Source: Synechococcales cyanobacterium bin2.concoct.b11b12b14.033 (GTDB lineage: Bacteria; Cyanobacteriota; Vampirovibrionia; Caenarcaniphilales; Caenarcanaceae). Taken from it: a stretch of DNA of 54,692 nucleotides. The DNA lies in NCBI GenBank assembly GCA_013298875.1, contig JAAFJH010000004.1:1-54692 (forward strand). Direction: 5' to 3'. The notes beneath the pieces were generated by a model, which saw only the letters and a list, made by a program, of their open reading frames with translations, did no database searches and was not told where the DNA came from. The position numbers were made by a program, and so were the translations under genes. Positions 20,194 through 30,943 of the stretch are shown here, in pieces (position 1 is the first letter of the stretch; every line of letters starts with the position of its first letter).

Positions 20194-21966
20194 TCACTTT
20201 TTCACTAATTTGTCTGGGTACATATTTACTAAAGCTTCTCCAATGCGATTAAAAATAGGGCCAGCAACAGTATTTCCCCAACCGCCAGCTTCTTTCGGGG
20301 CATCTATTACTACTAAAATTAAAAACTCGGGTTTCATAGCCGGAAAATACCCAATAAAAGAAGCAATTGTTTCACCCGGACAATAATGACCAATTTTAGG
20401 ACAATATTTTTGGGCGGTGCCAGTTTTTCCCGCCACTTCATAATTTGGAATTTCACCGGCCATATAAGTAATATCTTGTTCCAAATTGTCTTTGATGCTT
20501 TGGGCTAATAAACCACTAATATTACTGGCTATACGGGCTGAAAGAACTTTACGTTTGATAATTTTGGTTTGTTTAATGGTTTTTGTTCCATCGGCTGAAC
20601 GAATAGACTTAATAATATGTGGTTGAACCCATTCTCCCTGATTAGCTATAACCCCAATTGAAGAAGCTAATTGCAAAGGTGTAACGGCTACTGCTCCTTG
20701 CCCAAAGCTAGTAGTAGCAATATCTATTTCTCTCCAAGTTTTATAATCTTTTAAAACACCCGCTGACTCACCCGGAATTTCAATACCAGTTTTTTCGGCA
20801 ATACCAAATTTCTTTAATTGCTCATAAAACTTTTCGGGCGGCATTTTTAAACCAATATCTGCCGCACCCGTATTAGACGAAAACCTAAATAATTGCATTA
20901 AATCTATTTCTTTTGCTTTGCCAGCTTTATAATCATGATTGTAAATGGTTTTATTGCCAATTTTGACTTTACCTTCATCCATATATTTATAGTCTAGTTT
21001 TATAACACCCAGATTGAGAGCCGAAGCGACCGTTAAAATTTTAAAAGTGGAACCTGGTTCATAAATTTGACTAATTGCCCAATTAACTGTTTGTGCTGGC
21101 GAATAATGCCCATAAAAATTAGGATCATAAGACGGAGAATTGGCCCACGCCATAATTTCGCCATTTTTCGGATTTAAAACTACCGCCGTCCCTCTTTCTG
21201 CTTTAAATTCTTTAATTCCTGCGTCTAAAATTTGTTCGACTTTGTATTGCAATTTGGAATCAATTGTTAATTCAACTTGTTGACCAAATGAGCTGTTAAT
21301 AATAGGTTTAAGCGATGCATATTTGATTAAAGGCCTCCCGTCTCCTCGGGTAAAAACTTTAGAAGATTCAGTTTTAGCATTGGTTAATTCTTTATTTAAA
21401 ACTTGCTCAATTCCCGCTTGTCCAGACGAATCCCACGAAACAAAACCTAATAAATGAGCGGCTAATTTGCCGTGCGGATATTCACGTGAATTAACTGGTT
21501 CTAATTCTAGGCCAGCTATACGTAACTTCGCAATTTCATCCGCTTTTTCACGGCTTAAAAAAGTAGCTAATTTAATCATTTTTTTCTTAGTATTACGCAA
21601 AGTATCAATTTTTTCTTCGGTAATATTTAATATTTTCGATAGCTGTTCAGTTTGACCAATCGAAGCTTTATAATTCTGAGGACGCAAGAACACATTGAAG
21701 CGAGCTGTATCAATCGCTAAAGTTATCCCTTTACAATCAGTTATTTCGCCCCGAAAAATAGTAGTTAAATTTGAAAGCCTTTTTTGGTTGAGAGCTGTTT
21801 TTTTGAGATTTTTAGCCTGAAAAGTTTGTAAATAAAAGGTTTTGCCCAGAATAAGCCCGAAAAATAAAAGTAAAACAAATTGAATTAAGCGTACCCGCCA
21901 AATAATAACTGGCTTTGAGTTATCGGTGGTTTTAGGATTAATTTGCTTTGATTCTGAGTCTGTCAT
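20194..21966 (-). CDS. ftsI: Peptidoglycan D,D-transpeptidase, FtsI/PBP2-type
   Basis: N-terminal TM, YEPGSTFK (SxxK), SSN, KTGTAQ motifs. Confidence 0.9.
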   Translation of the reverse strand: MTDSESKQINPKTTDNSKPVIIWRVRLIQFVLLLFFGLILGKTFYLQTFQAKNLKKTALNQKRLSNLTTIFRGEITDCKGITLAIDTARFNVFLRPQNYKASIGQTEQLSKILNITEEKIDTLRNTKKKMIKLATFLSREKADEIAKLRIAGLELEPVNSREYPHGKLAAHLLGFVSWDSSGQAGIEQVLNKELTNAKTESSKVFTRGDGRPLIKYASLKPIINSSFGQQVELTIDSKLQYKVEQILDAGIKEFKAERGTAVVLNPKNGEIMAWANSPSYDPNFYGHYSPAQTVNWAISQIYEPGSTFKILTVASALNLGVIKLDYKYMDEGKVKIGNKTIYNHDYKAGKAKEIDLMQLFRFSSNTGAADIGLKMPPEKFYEQLKKFGIAEKTGIEIPGESAGVLKDYKTWREIDIATTSFGQGAVAVTPLQLASSIGVIANQGEWVQPHIIKSIRSADGTKTIKQTKIIKRKVLSARIASNISGLLAQSIKDNLEQDITYMAGEIPNYEVAGKTGTAQKYCPKIGHYCPGETIASFIGYFPAMKPEFLILVVIDAPKEAGGWGNTVAGPIFNRIGEALVNMYPDKLVKK

Positions 21967-22077
21967 ATTTTTTGAACCAAAGATATTTTTATTTTTAAGT
22001 CAATTTTACGCACTTGATACTAGTTTTAATTTAAAATTTAAATATTAGTTTGTCAAAAGATAAAAAAATAAAATATT

Positions 22078-22203
22078 ATGAGCGTTCAGGAAAATCAAAA
22101 TAATAATAAAAAGCAATTATCCCGAGGAATTATTTTATTAGTTTTAATAAGCTCTTTGACAGCCAGTTTAATTTATTATTTAAGTTCAAATATTGGTCAA
22201 TAA
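22078..22203 (+). CDS. Possible small membrane protein (41 aa)
   Basis: ATG ORF MSVQENQNNNKKQLSRGIILLVLISSLTASLIYYLSSNIGQ*, one TM helix; below the ORF-track size cut-off. Confidence 0.4.
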   Translation: MSVQENQNNNKKQLSRGIILLVLISSLTASLIYYLSSNIGQ

Positions 22204-22210
22204 AAATTTT

Positions 22211-23008
22211 TTAACCAAAACGTCCTGTAATATAGCCTTCTGTTCTTTGATCTTGCGGATTACTAAACAAATCAATAGTTGGCTTATATTCCACTAATTC
22301 ACCAGCTTTATTTTTTTCATTTACCCAAAACAAAGCGGTTGAGTCAGAAATACGGCTAGCCTGCTGCATATTATGCGTAACAATAACAAGGGTCAATTGC
22401 TTTTTCAGTTCAATTAATAAATCTTCAATTTTCACGGTAGCAATTGGATCTAAAGCCGAACAAGGTTCATCCAAAAGTAATATTTCCGGGCCAACTGCTA
22501 AAGCACGTGCAATGCAAAGCCTTTGTTGCTGACCGCCTGATAAATCTTGCCCCAAAGAACTATGTAATTTATCTTTAACTTCCTCCCATAAAGCAGCGTA
22601 TTTTAAGCTTTGTTCAACTATTTCATCCAAATCAGCCTTTTTAGGGCTATCAAATAAACGAGGCCCGTAGGCAATATTGTCATAAATGCTCATCGGAAAA
22701 GGATTAGGTTTTTGAAATACCATGCCAACTCGACGTCTTAAAGCAATCACATCTATTTTAGGATCATAAATATTAGTTGGTCCCTCATCGTTTTCCAAGT
22801 CAATATTAATTAAGCCCTCGGCCGAAGCACTAGCAATTGTGTCATTCATGCGGTTAAAACAGCGTAATACTGTCGATTTTCCGCAACCAGAAGGCCCAAT
22901 GAAGGCCGTAATTTGTTTTTCAGGTATATTTAAATTGACATTGTCTACGGCCAAGCGTTTACCGTAAGAACAAGATAAATTTTGAACTATAATTTTGTTT
23001 TTCTGCAT
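22211..23008 (-). CDS. pstB: Phosphate ABC transporter ATP-binding protein PstB
   Basis: [65 protein letters not shown]. Confidence 0.93.
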   Translation of the reverse strand: MQKNKIIVQNLSCSYGKRLAVDNVNLNIPEKQITAFIGPSGCGKSTVLRCFNRMNDTIASASAEGLINIDLENDEGPTNIYDPKIDVIALRRRVGMVFQKPNPFPMSIYDNIAYGPRLFDSPKKADLDEIVEQSLKYAALWEEVKDKLHSSLGQDLSGGQQQRLCIARALAVGPEILLLDEPCSALDPIATVKIEDLLIELKKQLTLVIVTHNMQQASRISDSTALFWVNEKNKAGELVEYKPTIDLFSNPQDQRTEGYITGRFG

Positions 23009-23088
23009 TTAAAATTATCATTAGCCAAAAGTCTTACATTACTTTAAACCGTTTAAGTTAATTTATCAGAGAAAAAATATTAATTAAA

Positions 23089-24354
23089 TTATTTTATAGC
23101 TAATTCGGTTAAATTCTCACAACCTATTTCGGTAATTAAAATATCATCTTCAATTCTAATGCCAATTCCTCTAAAAGCTTCGTTTATACTTGAATTTTCA
23201 GGGTCAAAATAAAGGCCCGGTTCAATTGTCATTAACATACCCGGTTTTAAAACCTTCGATTTTCCGTCTGATTCTTGATAAGCTCCAATATCGTGTACAT
23301 CTAGGCCTAGCCAATGCCCGGTACGGTGCATATAAAATTTGCGATATTTTTTCTCTTCAAGTATTTCATCAAAAGAGCCAGTCAATAGTTTTAAATCTTT
23401 TAAACCATTACTTAAAATCCAAACCGCCTTTTCATGTATTTGATCAAAAGTTGCATTTTTTATTTTACTTTGCTCAATAGCAGCTAATTCCGCTTTTAAA
23501 ACTAAATCATAAATTTCTTTTTGAGCAGTCGTAAATTTACCATTAACCGGGAAAGTACGTGTTATATCAGCCGCATAATAATTGTATTCGCAGCCTGCAT
23601 CAATCAAAATTAATTCTTGATCTTTTAAAATACCATTATTATTTGTATAGTGTAAAATTGTGGCATTTTGTCCCGCCGCTACTATTGACGGATAAGCCCA
23701 ATTACAATTATTTTGCCGGAAAAAACCTTCCATTAAACCTTCCAAATAATATTCGTATTCGCCAGCTTTGCAAGCTTCTCGGGCTAAATTATGGGCTTTA
23801 GCGGCAATTTGAGTGGCCACTTTAATTTGGGCTATTTCCCAATCATCTTTGAATAAACGCAGTTCGCCTAGCAAATTTTGCGTGCTAGTAATTTGATAAA
23901 TGCGTTTTTGCCTAACCAGATCAAGTATTTCAATTCCCAAACTTATATAATTTTCACTGCCAAAATCAAAATAAATATGTTGCAATCCACCCAAAAGCTT
24001 TTCTAGTTGGGGTTTTAACTCACTAAATAAAAAACTTTGCTCAATTCCCCCAATTTCCGCCGCACCAGCAGGCCCACTCCGATAGCCAGTCCAAATTTCT
24101 TTCTCTTTTTCTTTCGGTCTAGCAAAAATATAATTTACGGTTTCTTTTTCGGTTTTTATAATTAATAAAGCGGAATCCGGCTCATTGAAACCAGTTAAAT
24201 ACCAAAAAGAACTATTTTGTCTAAATTTATGCTCAACATCTGAATTACGGTGCATTTGCTGAGCCGAAAGAATCAGAGCGGCTGAATTGACGGGCATTAA
24301 ATCTGCTAACTTTTGTCGGCGTACTTTTAATTTTGCAATTGGGGTGTCAGGCAT
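23089..24354 (-). CDS. pepP: Xaa-Pro aminopeptidase (aminopeptidase P)
   Basis: SFWYLTGFNEPDSALL; metal-binding motifs DAGCEYNYYAADITRTFP, MHRTGHWLGLDVHD, MTIEPGLY. ATG at 24354 preferred. Confidence 0.92.
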   Translation of the reverse strand: MPDTPIAKLKVRRQKLADLMPVNSAALILSAQQMHRNSDVEHKFRQNSSFWYLTGFNEPDSALLIIKTEKETVNYIFARPKEKEKEIWTGYRSGPAGAAEIGGIEQSFLFSELKPQLEKLLGGLQHIYFDFGSENYISLGIEILDLVRQKRIYQITSTQNLLGELRLFKDDWEIAQIKVATQIAAKAHNLAREACKAGEYEYYLEGLMEGFFRQNNCNWAYPSIVAAGQNATILHYTNNNGILKDQELILIDAGCEYNYYAADITRTFPVNGKFTTAQKEIYDLVLKAELAAIEQSKIKNATFDQIHEKAVWILSNGLKDLKLLTGSFDEILEEKKYRKFYMHRTGHWLGLDVHDIGAYQESDGKSKVLKPGMLMTIEPGLYFDPENSSINEAFRGIGIRIEDDILITEIGCENLTELAIK

Positions 24355-24355
24355 T

Positions 24356-25033
24356 TTAAGCCCCAAAACGATAGCCAAAACCCCGAACGGTGGCAACGTG
24401 TTTTCCTTGATCTCCTAAAATCTCTCTGAGCCAGCAAGCATGAACGTCGACTGATTTTTCTCCGACATTTTCATTTCCCCAAACGGCGTCTAAAATTTGT
24501 CCGCGAGAAAAAACACGGCGAGGATTGAGCATTAAAAGCTTCATCATGCCAAATAATTTGGGCGATAATTGTTTTTCTTCTTGGTCTACCCACACCCGAT
24601 GAGCGTCTAAATCTATTACAATACGATCATAAACAATTCTTTTGCTTGGGCTGGCCGAAATCTGTTCTGTGCGGCGTAAAACACTACGCATTCTGGCCAT
24701 TAATTCTTCTTGATTAAAAGGTTTAGTTAAATAATCATCCGCTCCAGCTTCTAAACCCTGAATTACTTCTTCTTTGGCGGTTTTTCCAGTTACCATAATT
24801 ACTGGCACTGATTGCTGAGAAGCTCTTAATTGTTTCAAAAAGTCTATTCCTTGCATAGCACCAGGCAAATTCCAATCTAAAATAATTAAGTCACAAGGCT
24901 GCAAATGAAATGATTCGGAGGCTTTTTCTGCGTCAGTAACACCGATTACTTGATAACCTTCTTTCTGTAAAAAAAAAGTAATTGCCTCTAAAAGAGGAAT
25001 TTCATCTTCTACTAAAAGTACTCTAATTGACAT
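24356..25033 (-). CDS. OmpR/PhoB-family response regulator
   Basis: Receiver domain (LVEDE, LILDWNLPG, VTGKTAKEEVIQGLEAGADDYLTKPF) plus winged-helix C-terminus. Confidence 0.93.
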   Translation of the reverse strand: MSIRVLLVEDEIPLLEAITFFLQKEGYQVIGVTDAEKASESFHLQPCDLIILDWNLPGAMQGIDFLKQLRASQQSVPVIMVTGKTAKEEVIQGLEAGADDYLTKPFNQEELMARMRSVLRRTEQISASPSKRIVYDRIVIDLDAHRVWVDQEEKQLSPKLFGMMKLLMLNPRRVFSRGQILDAVWGNENVGEKSVDVHACWLREILGDQGKHVATVRGFGYRFGA

Positions 25034-25246
25034 CGTCTCTCTTTAAGCTTTAGAAACTTTAATATATTAACTTTAACACGTGATTGGGGCTTTAATTGCT
25101 TAATACAAGATTTAAGTTATTAAATATTCAATTAATGCTTAATCTTTTCTTTCCAATTTAACGCTTCATTAAAGCAAAAATCATTCAATTAAATTAATAC
25201 TAATAAATTTGTGCCGGACTTTTAATTTTTTAACTTTTTAGCTTTT

Positions 25247-26179
25247 TTAAATAATAGACTTCAATACGTCTGAAAAATCGAGTGGTAAATCAGTTTCAAA
25301 ATGCATTATTTCTTGGTTGATTGGATGAATAAATTGAATTTCTTTAGCATGCAGACATTGCCTTTTAATTAAGTGAGTCTCTGATCTTTTTCCTCCATAA
25401 ACAGGGTCTCCGAGCAAAGGGTAATTTATATATTCAAAATGAACACGTATTTGATGAGTTCGGCCAGTGCTTAAATTAACTTTTACCAGTGAATGCTTAG
25501 TGAAGTTTTCAATTATTTCCCAGTGTGTAAGAGCAAAGCGGGCTTTTTTAGTATTGTCTAAAATTACGGCCATCTTTTTACGATCTTTTGGATGGCGACC
25601 AAGAGGAGCTTCAATTTTGCCTGACCAGTCTTTTAATTTTCCGACACAAATTGCCCAATAAATTCGTTTTAAGCTCCGAGTACTTAGCTGCTGAGCTAGG
25701 CCAAAATGTGCTTCATTAGTTTTGGCAATTAATATTAATCCGCTAGTATTTTTATCGAGGCGATGCACAATACCAGGACGGGGCATTTCTTTGGAATTGA
25801 GGTCAGAAAGATTATTAACTTGATAACGATATAAAAGAGCATTTACTAAAGTATTATTTCTTATATCATTGGTTGGATGGACGGTTAAATTAGCTTGTTT
25901 ATTAATAACAATTAAATATTCATCTTCATAAATAATATCTAAAGGAATATTTTCAGGTTCAATATCTGAGTCTAAAGCTGGCTTCAATTCAATTTGACCT
26001 TTAACTTGATCACCATTTTGAAGCATATAACCATTTTTAGTAATAATTTTTTCATTAATATAAATCAATTCTTTTTCAAGGCTCCGCTGGATGAGTGAGC
26101 GAGTTTGATTACTTAATTCCGCCAAAAATAAATCTAATCTTTTGCTGTCAGATTCGTTATAAGTACAATTAATTTGCAT
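25247..26179 (-). CDS. RluA/RluD-family pseudouridine synthase with S4-like domain
   Basis: GIVHRLDKNTSGLILIAKT, TGRTHQIRVH. Confidence 0.92.
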   Translation of the reverse strand: MQINCTYNESDSKRLDLFLAELSNQTRSLIQRSLEKELIYINEKIITKNGYMLQNGDQVKGQIELKPALDSDIEPENIPLDIIYEDEYLIVINKQANLTVHPTNDIRNNTLVNALLYRYQVNNLSDLNSKEMPRPGIVHRLDKNTSGLILIAKTNEAHFGLAQQLSTRSLKRIYWAICVGKLKDWSGKIEAPLGRHPKDRKKMAVILDNTKKARFALTHWEIIENFTKHSLVKVNLSTGRTHQIRVHFEYINYPLLGDPVYGGKRSETHLIKRQCLHAKEIQFIHPINQEIMHFETDLPLDFSDVLKSII

Positions 26180-26239
26180 ATTTTTAAATCTAAATAAGTT
26201 AAACTTTATCAAATTAGTTTTGTCTAAAAAAATAAAGAA

Positions 26240-27085
26240 ATGAGCAAGGAATTCGCTTCAAGCTGGGTTTTTGAACAATATAAAAATACAGCTTTCGGTT
26301 TTGAAACTAAGCAAGTTTTATATAGCCAAAAATCAAAGTATCAATTAGTTGAAATTTTTGATACACCAGATTGGGGAAGGGTTTTAATGCTAGATGGTTT
26401 AATGATGATAACCGAAAAAGATGAATTTTTTTACCATGAAACAATTACGCATTTGCCGATGGCTTTAAAAGAAGGAAAAGTGAAAAAGGTTTTGGTAATC
26501 GGAGCAGGAGATGGCGGTACCGTTCGTGAATTAACTAAATATTCTCAAATCGAAAAAATTGATATGGTTGAAATAGACGAAGAAGTAATTTCAGCTAGCC
26601 AAAAGTTTTTACCTACTTTAAGCTGTGCCTTAGAAGATAAACGCGTTAATATAATTGTGAAAGACGCTGCTATTTTTATACAAAATGCCCCGGTTAATGA
26701 ATATGATTTAATATTAGCTGATTCGTCCGATCCAGAAGGTTTTGCAGCTACTTTAATTGAAACTCCTTTTTATAATAAAATAAAATCCACTTTAACCGAT
26801 AATGGAATATTTATGGCTCAGAGCGGATCTCCATTATTACAAGCCTCTGAATTACACAAAACTTGGAAAAATTTAAACTTAGTATTTCCGCATTGTGAAT
26901 TAGCCTGGTCTTTAACTCCTAGCTATCCGGGCAGTTATTGGACATATGTTTTAGCTAGTAAAGCTCCCATTAATAAATTTACTACTCAAAAAAACCAAGT
27001 GCCAAATTGTAAGTTTTGGAAGCCAGAATTATTAGAAGCTTTATTGACAAGGTCTCCTCTGATTGAAAGCATTTTAAATGGTTGA
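26240..27085 (+). CDS. speE: Spermidine synthase
   Basis: DTPDWGRVLMLDGLMMITEKDEFFYHE, VLVIGAGDGGTVREL. Confidence 0.94.
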   Translation: MSKEFASSWVFEQYKNTAFGFETKQVLYSQKSKYQLVEIFDTPDWGRVLMLDGLMMITEKDEFFYHETITHLPMALKEGKVKKVLVIGAGDGGTVRELTKYSQIEKIDMVEIDEEVISASQKFLPTLSCALEDKRVNIIVKDAAIFIQNAPVNEYDLILADSSDPEGFAATLIETPFYNKIKSTLTDNGIFMAQSGSPLLQASELHKTWKNLNLVFPHCELAWSLTPSYPGSYWTYVLASKAPINKFTTQKNQVPNCKFWKPELLEALLTRSPLIESILNG

Positions 27086-27090
27086 ATAAT

Positions 27091-27678
27091 TTAAGGCTTT
27101 TTATTTTTAAGTTTTTTTTCAATGCGATTATCTGGAATAAGCCACATAATGGCCACTGAAACATATAATCCAAAAGCGAGAAAAGAATTTACAAAAGCTA
27201 ATCCGATAGCCAGGAAATAAATAAGCAAAGAAATTCTTCCTTTCAAATCTCGGCCAATTGCGGTGGCTAAGACTGACTGTTCCGGATGAGATTTAATAAG
27301 TACCTGCGTCAGAATATAATAAGCAACCGCACACATGAATAAAACAATGCCATAAAAAATAGTTGGATATAAACCAAAATGATTTTGGCCGAGCCAGCCA
27401 GTCATGAAGGGCAAAATAGAAAGCCAAAATAATAAATGTAAATTTGCCCACAATATTGACCCATTAACATGCTGAACTGCCTGAAATAAATGGTGATGAT
27501 TATTCCAATAAATACCAATATAAATAAAACTAATTATATAACTTATAAAAGCTGGTATTAATGGCCTGAGAGCAGATATATCTTCGGTGTGAGGAATTTT
27601 TAATTCAAGTATCATAATGGTTAAAATAATTGCCATTACTCCATCACTAAATGCTTCCAGGCGGTTTTTTGTCATCTT
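27091..27678 (-). CDS. TMEM175-family (DUF1211) potassium-channel-like membrane protein
   Basis: MTKNRLEAFSDGVMAIILTIMILEL and IYWNNHHHLF signatures. Confidence 0.9.
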   Translation of the reverse strand, partial: KMTKNRLEAFSDGVMAIILTIMILELKIPHTEDISALRPLIPAFISYIISFIYIGIYWNNHHHLFQAVQHVNGSILWANLHLLFWLSILPFMTGWLGQNHFGLYPTIFYGIVLFMCAVAYYILTQVLIKSHPEQSVLATAIGRDLKGRISLLIYFLAIGLAFVNSFLAFGLYVSVAIMWLIPDNRIEKKLKNKKP

Positions 27679-27779
27679 TGTTTTCTCGCCAATGTCAGTT
27701 GTCACTATTTTGAGTACGCCCCTCAAATTGGGTTATATGAGATTTCTAGACTCTTCACAGGCTATTTGGGCTTACAAAT

Positions 27780-29000
27780 CTAAACAATTAAATGATTGTG
27801 CTGACTGCGCTTGGCTTCCAAATAATTTTCATTTTCTTCATGTTTACAAATAAGTGGTATACGCTCAGAAACAGTAATTCCAAATTTTTCAAAGTCTTTA
27901 ATTTTGCTTGGATTATTAGTCATCAGTTTTATATTATTAATGCCCAAATCTTTTAATATATGCGAACCAACCCAATCTTCCCGCATATCATCAGCAAAGC
28001 CTAAAGCCCGATTTGCTTCAAAGGTATCTAAGCCTTTATTATCCTGAAGGGCATATGCTCTAATTTTATTAGTTAAACCAATACCCCGTCCCTCTTGTTT
28101 TAAATAAAGTAAAATTCCTGAGCCATTTTCGGCAATTCTCTTCATTGATTCTTGTAGCTGAGAATTACAATCACAACGCAAGCTTCCTAAAGCATCGCCA
28201 GTTAAACATTCGCTGTGAGAGCGCACCAAAACACTTTGTTCGGATTTCCAATTCCCATAACATAAGGCTAAATGCTCTTTTTTGCTAATTAATTCATTAA
28301 AAGCATAAACTGAAAATTCTCCAAATTTGGTGGGTAATTTTGCTTCTGCTTCCCTTTTAATCGCCATTTCGGTCCGGAGTCTGTATTCAATAATTTGTTC
28401 AACCGTAATAAAAGGAATATTAAATTTTTTCCGGAACTCGATTAATTCAGGTCTTCTGGCCATTGTGCCATCCGGGTTTAAAATTTCACAAATAACTCCA
28501 ACGGGCTTTAAACCAGCTAATTTGGCTAAATCAACTGAAGCTTCAGTTTGTCCATTTCTTTTCAAAACACCACCATCTTTAGCAATCAAAGGGAAAATAT
28601 GTCCCGGTCTTCTAAAGCAGTTAGCTGTAATTCCTTCTTTGGTACACATTAAAATAGTATTAGCTCTGTCTTCTGCAGAAATACCCGTACTAACACCACT
28701 TTCAGGGTTTCCGTCAATTGAAACTGTAAAAGCTGTTTCTTTCGAATCAGTGGTTTTATAAGTCATTAATTCAAAACCTAATTTATCAGCAATCTCAACT
28801 GAAACAGGCATACAAATCAATCCACGGGCTTCAGTAGCCATAAAGTTAATTAAAGCGGGCGTTATTTTTTCACCGGCACAAACCAAATCACCTTCATTTT
28901 CACGGTCTTCATTATCAGCTACAATAACGGCTTTTCCTTCTTTAATAGCCAAGATGGCCTCTTCGACCGTATTTAAATTATATTCAGTTGAGTTTTGCAT
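27780..29000 (-). CDS. ribBA: Bifunctional 3,4-dihydroxy-2-butanone-4-phosphate synthase / GTP cyclohydrolase II
   Basis: VIVADNEDRENEGDLV (RibB) and VRSHSECLTGDALGSLRCDCNSQL, LKQEGRGIGL (RibA). Confidence 0.96.
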   Translation of the reverse strand: MQNSTEYNLNTVEEAILAIKEGKAVIVADNEDRENEGDLVCAGEKITPALINFMATEARGLICMPVSVEIADKLGFELMTYKTTDSKETAFTVSIDGNPESGVSTGISAEDRANTILMCTKEGITANCFRRPGHIFPLIAKDGGVLKRNGQTEASVDLAKLAGLKPVGVICEILNPDGTMARRPELIEFRKKFNIPFITVEQIIEYRLRTEMAIKREAEAKLPTKFGEFSVYAFNELISKKEHLALCYGNWKSEQSVLVRSHSECLTGDALGSLRCDCNSQLQESMKRIAENGSGILLYLKQEGRGIGLTNKIRAYALQDNKGLDTFEANRALGFADDMREDWVGSHILKDLGINNIKLMTNNPSKIKDFEKFGITVSERIPLICKHEENENYLEAKRSQHNHLIV

Positions 29001-29037
29001 TTTATTGATAAGTAGAAATATTAGGAATTAAATAAAT

Positions 29038-29397
29038 TTATGATTCTCTTTTGGTGCTGATTAAACGTAAAGTATTAGCCTTAATGAAAAACATACTTTT
29101 TTCCTCTCCGCTGCTTTCATCCACCCAATTATTTGATTCAATGGTTCCATCCACTCCGATCATGGTGCCTTTTTTAACGTATTCTCCGGCAATTTCGGCT
29201 TGGCGACCCCAAAAAACAATTTTAAACCAATCGGTTATATCGGTTCCTTCTTTGTTTTTGCCTCTATTAATGGCAATATTGACCTCAGCTTTAGCGGTGC
29301 CGCTTTCAAAATATTTTATTTCAGTATCTTGGCCAGCTCTTCCTACTAAACAAACTGAATTAAAAAGTCTTTCTTTATTTTGCATTGGTGCATTCAT
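29038..29397 (-). CDS. ssb: Single-stranded DNA-binding protein, short form lacking acidic tail
   Basis: NSVCLVGRAGQDTEIKYFESGTAKAEVNIAINRG...TDWFKIVFWGRQAEIAGEYVKKG. Confidence 0.88.
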   Translation of the reverse strand: MNAPMQNKERLFNSVCLVGRAGQDTEIKYFESGTAKAEVNIAINRGKNKEGTDITDWFKIVFWGRQAEIAGEYVKKGTMIGVDGTIESNNWVDESSGEEKSMFFIKANTLRLISTKRES

Positions 29398-29400
29398 TTT

Positions 29401-30072
29401 TTATTCTCCAATTAATTGGTTTTCAAATTGTTCTTGTATTTTAGCAATTCTTTGCCTTAACACTTCTTCTGGATCCAAATTTAATTCTTTAGCTTGATAA
29501 ACAATTTTGATTAATGAGTCTGCCAGCTCTTCTTGGGCATTCAAATTAGAATTATTAAATTTATTTTCATTTAGTTTTAACTTTAATTTATCAGCTTTTT
29601 TTAAAACTTTGACAGCTCTCATTAAAGCAGGCAAATTAGCTGGAATACTTTCAAACGGAGACTTAGCTTGAGGTTTTTCGTGGGCTTTTATGGCATCCCA
29701 TTGGTCTATAACTTGATCCGGATTATCTAATTTTTTGGATTTATAATCTTTGTCAAAAACATGTGGATGCCTAGAAATCATTTTTTTATTCAACTTTTCC
29801 GCAATATCTCCAATATCAAAATTCCCTTTTTCTTCCTGAATTTGGGCGTGCAAGCAAATTTGAAACAATAAATCGCCTAATTCTTCTTTAAGACCTTCCG
29901 TGGAATTAGTATCAATTTCGTCTAAAACTTCATAGGTTTCTTCAATTAAATATTTTTTTAAAGACTCATTAGTTTGTACTTTATCCCAAGGGCAACCTTC
30001 AGGAGAACGCAAATAAGCCACGGTTTCTAGTAAAGCAATTATTTTTTCAGACTTTTCAGTTTGACTTTTCAT
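29401..30072 (-). CDS. mazG: Nucleoside triphosphate pyrophosphohydrolase MazG
   Basis: YLRSPEGCPWDKVQTNESLKKYLIEETYEVLDEI, LKEELGDLLFQI. Confidence 0.93.
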   Translation of the reverse strand: MKSQTEKSEKIIALLETVAYLRSPEGCPWDKVQTNESLKKYLIEETYEVLDEIDTNSTEGLKEELGDLLFQICLHAQIQEEKGNFDIGDIAEKLNKKMISRHPHVFDKDYKSKKLDNPDQVIDQWDAIKAHEKPQAKSPFESIPANLPALMRAVKVLKKADKLKLKLNENKFNNSNLNAQEELADSLIKIVYQAKELNLDPEEVLRQRIAKIQEQFENQLIGE

Positions 30073-30164
30073 TTTTATTTATACTTTTTCAGGCAGGTTT
30101 GAAATTATACTTTTAAAAAATCAATATTTTTACAATATAACTTAACAAATACAAAATATAAATT

Positions 30165-30692
30165 ATGACTAATATAAGTCGTTTTCCTAAAGTGCTTAAG
30201 CTTTTACCTAAGAATCTGCCACCAATTCACCAGAAAGCTTATATATTAAACAGCGAAAATCGTAAGTATAAAAAAAATTTTCCGTTTGAAGCAACATTAG
30301 AACAAGATTTCAATCAAAGAACCGAGCTTTCACGGCTTAAGTGGAGAGTAGAAGGAGAAAGCCAAAGTGGCGATTCTTTAACAGAAAAGTTTTCTAGTTT
30401 AATCAATCATACCAAGCAAGTAAAGGTTTTTTTAGACGAATCAAATATTTTTTATAAAGCTTGGGACATGCTAGGCGAGGAGCTTAAACTTATGGAGAGA
30501 GAATTTGCCCGTTGCCAATACTATGAAAAAAAAGTAATTCCAGTAATGGGCAAACTCTTAGAAGAAGTCGAAAAAGAAACTCATAATGGAATTAACTCGG
30601 AGGCATATGGGCAAGTTGTAAGTCTGTTTAAAATTTTCTTTTATACCTTTCACCCAAATCGTAAAATCAGAAGCAGAAAAACTCAAGATTAA
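30165..30692 (+). CDS. Hypothetical protein (175 aa)
   Basis: ORF with ATG; no recognised motif. Confidence 0.5.
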   Translation: MTNISRFPKVLKLLPKNLPPIHQKAYILNSENRKYKKNFPFEATLEQDFNQRTELSRLKWRVEGESQSGDSLTEKFSSLINHTKQVKVFLDESNIFYKAWDMLGEELKLMEREFARCQYYEKKVIPVMGKLLEEVEKETHNGINSEAYGQVVSLFKIFFYTFHPNRKIRSRKTQD

Positions 30693-30943
30693 TTTATTAG
30701 TTTTTTAGTTATTAAATTTTTAACAATTATTTCCCAAAAGTTATCTTCAGTATTTTCTAATATTGAAATAGATTCATAGCCTTCGGTGTTTAGGCTTTTG
30801 ATAACACTTTCACAATTTTCTTGAGAGTCTAAAATAATTTTTAAGTTTTCACTTGCGGGCATTTTATCTAATTTAATTTTAGCTTTCACAAAGTTAAGCG
30901 GGCATTTTACCCCAATCAAGTTTAATTCTTCCATAATTCTCAA
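30689..30943 (-). CDS. TusA/SirA-family sulfur-carrier-like protein
   Basis: LNLIGVKCPLNFVKAKIKLDKM; overlaps queE. Confidence 0.75.
   Translation of the reverse strand: MRIMEELNLIGVKCPLNFVKAKIKLDKMPASENLKIILDSQENCESVIKSLNTEGYESISILENTEDNFWEIIVKNLITKKLIN

Noticed and set aside
29001-29037. FMN riboswitch upstream of ribBA
   Set aside because: The upstream spacer is only 37 bp and AT-rich, too short for the aptamer.
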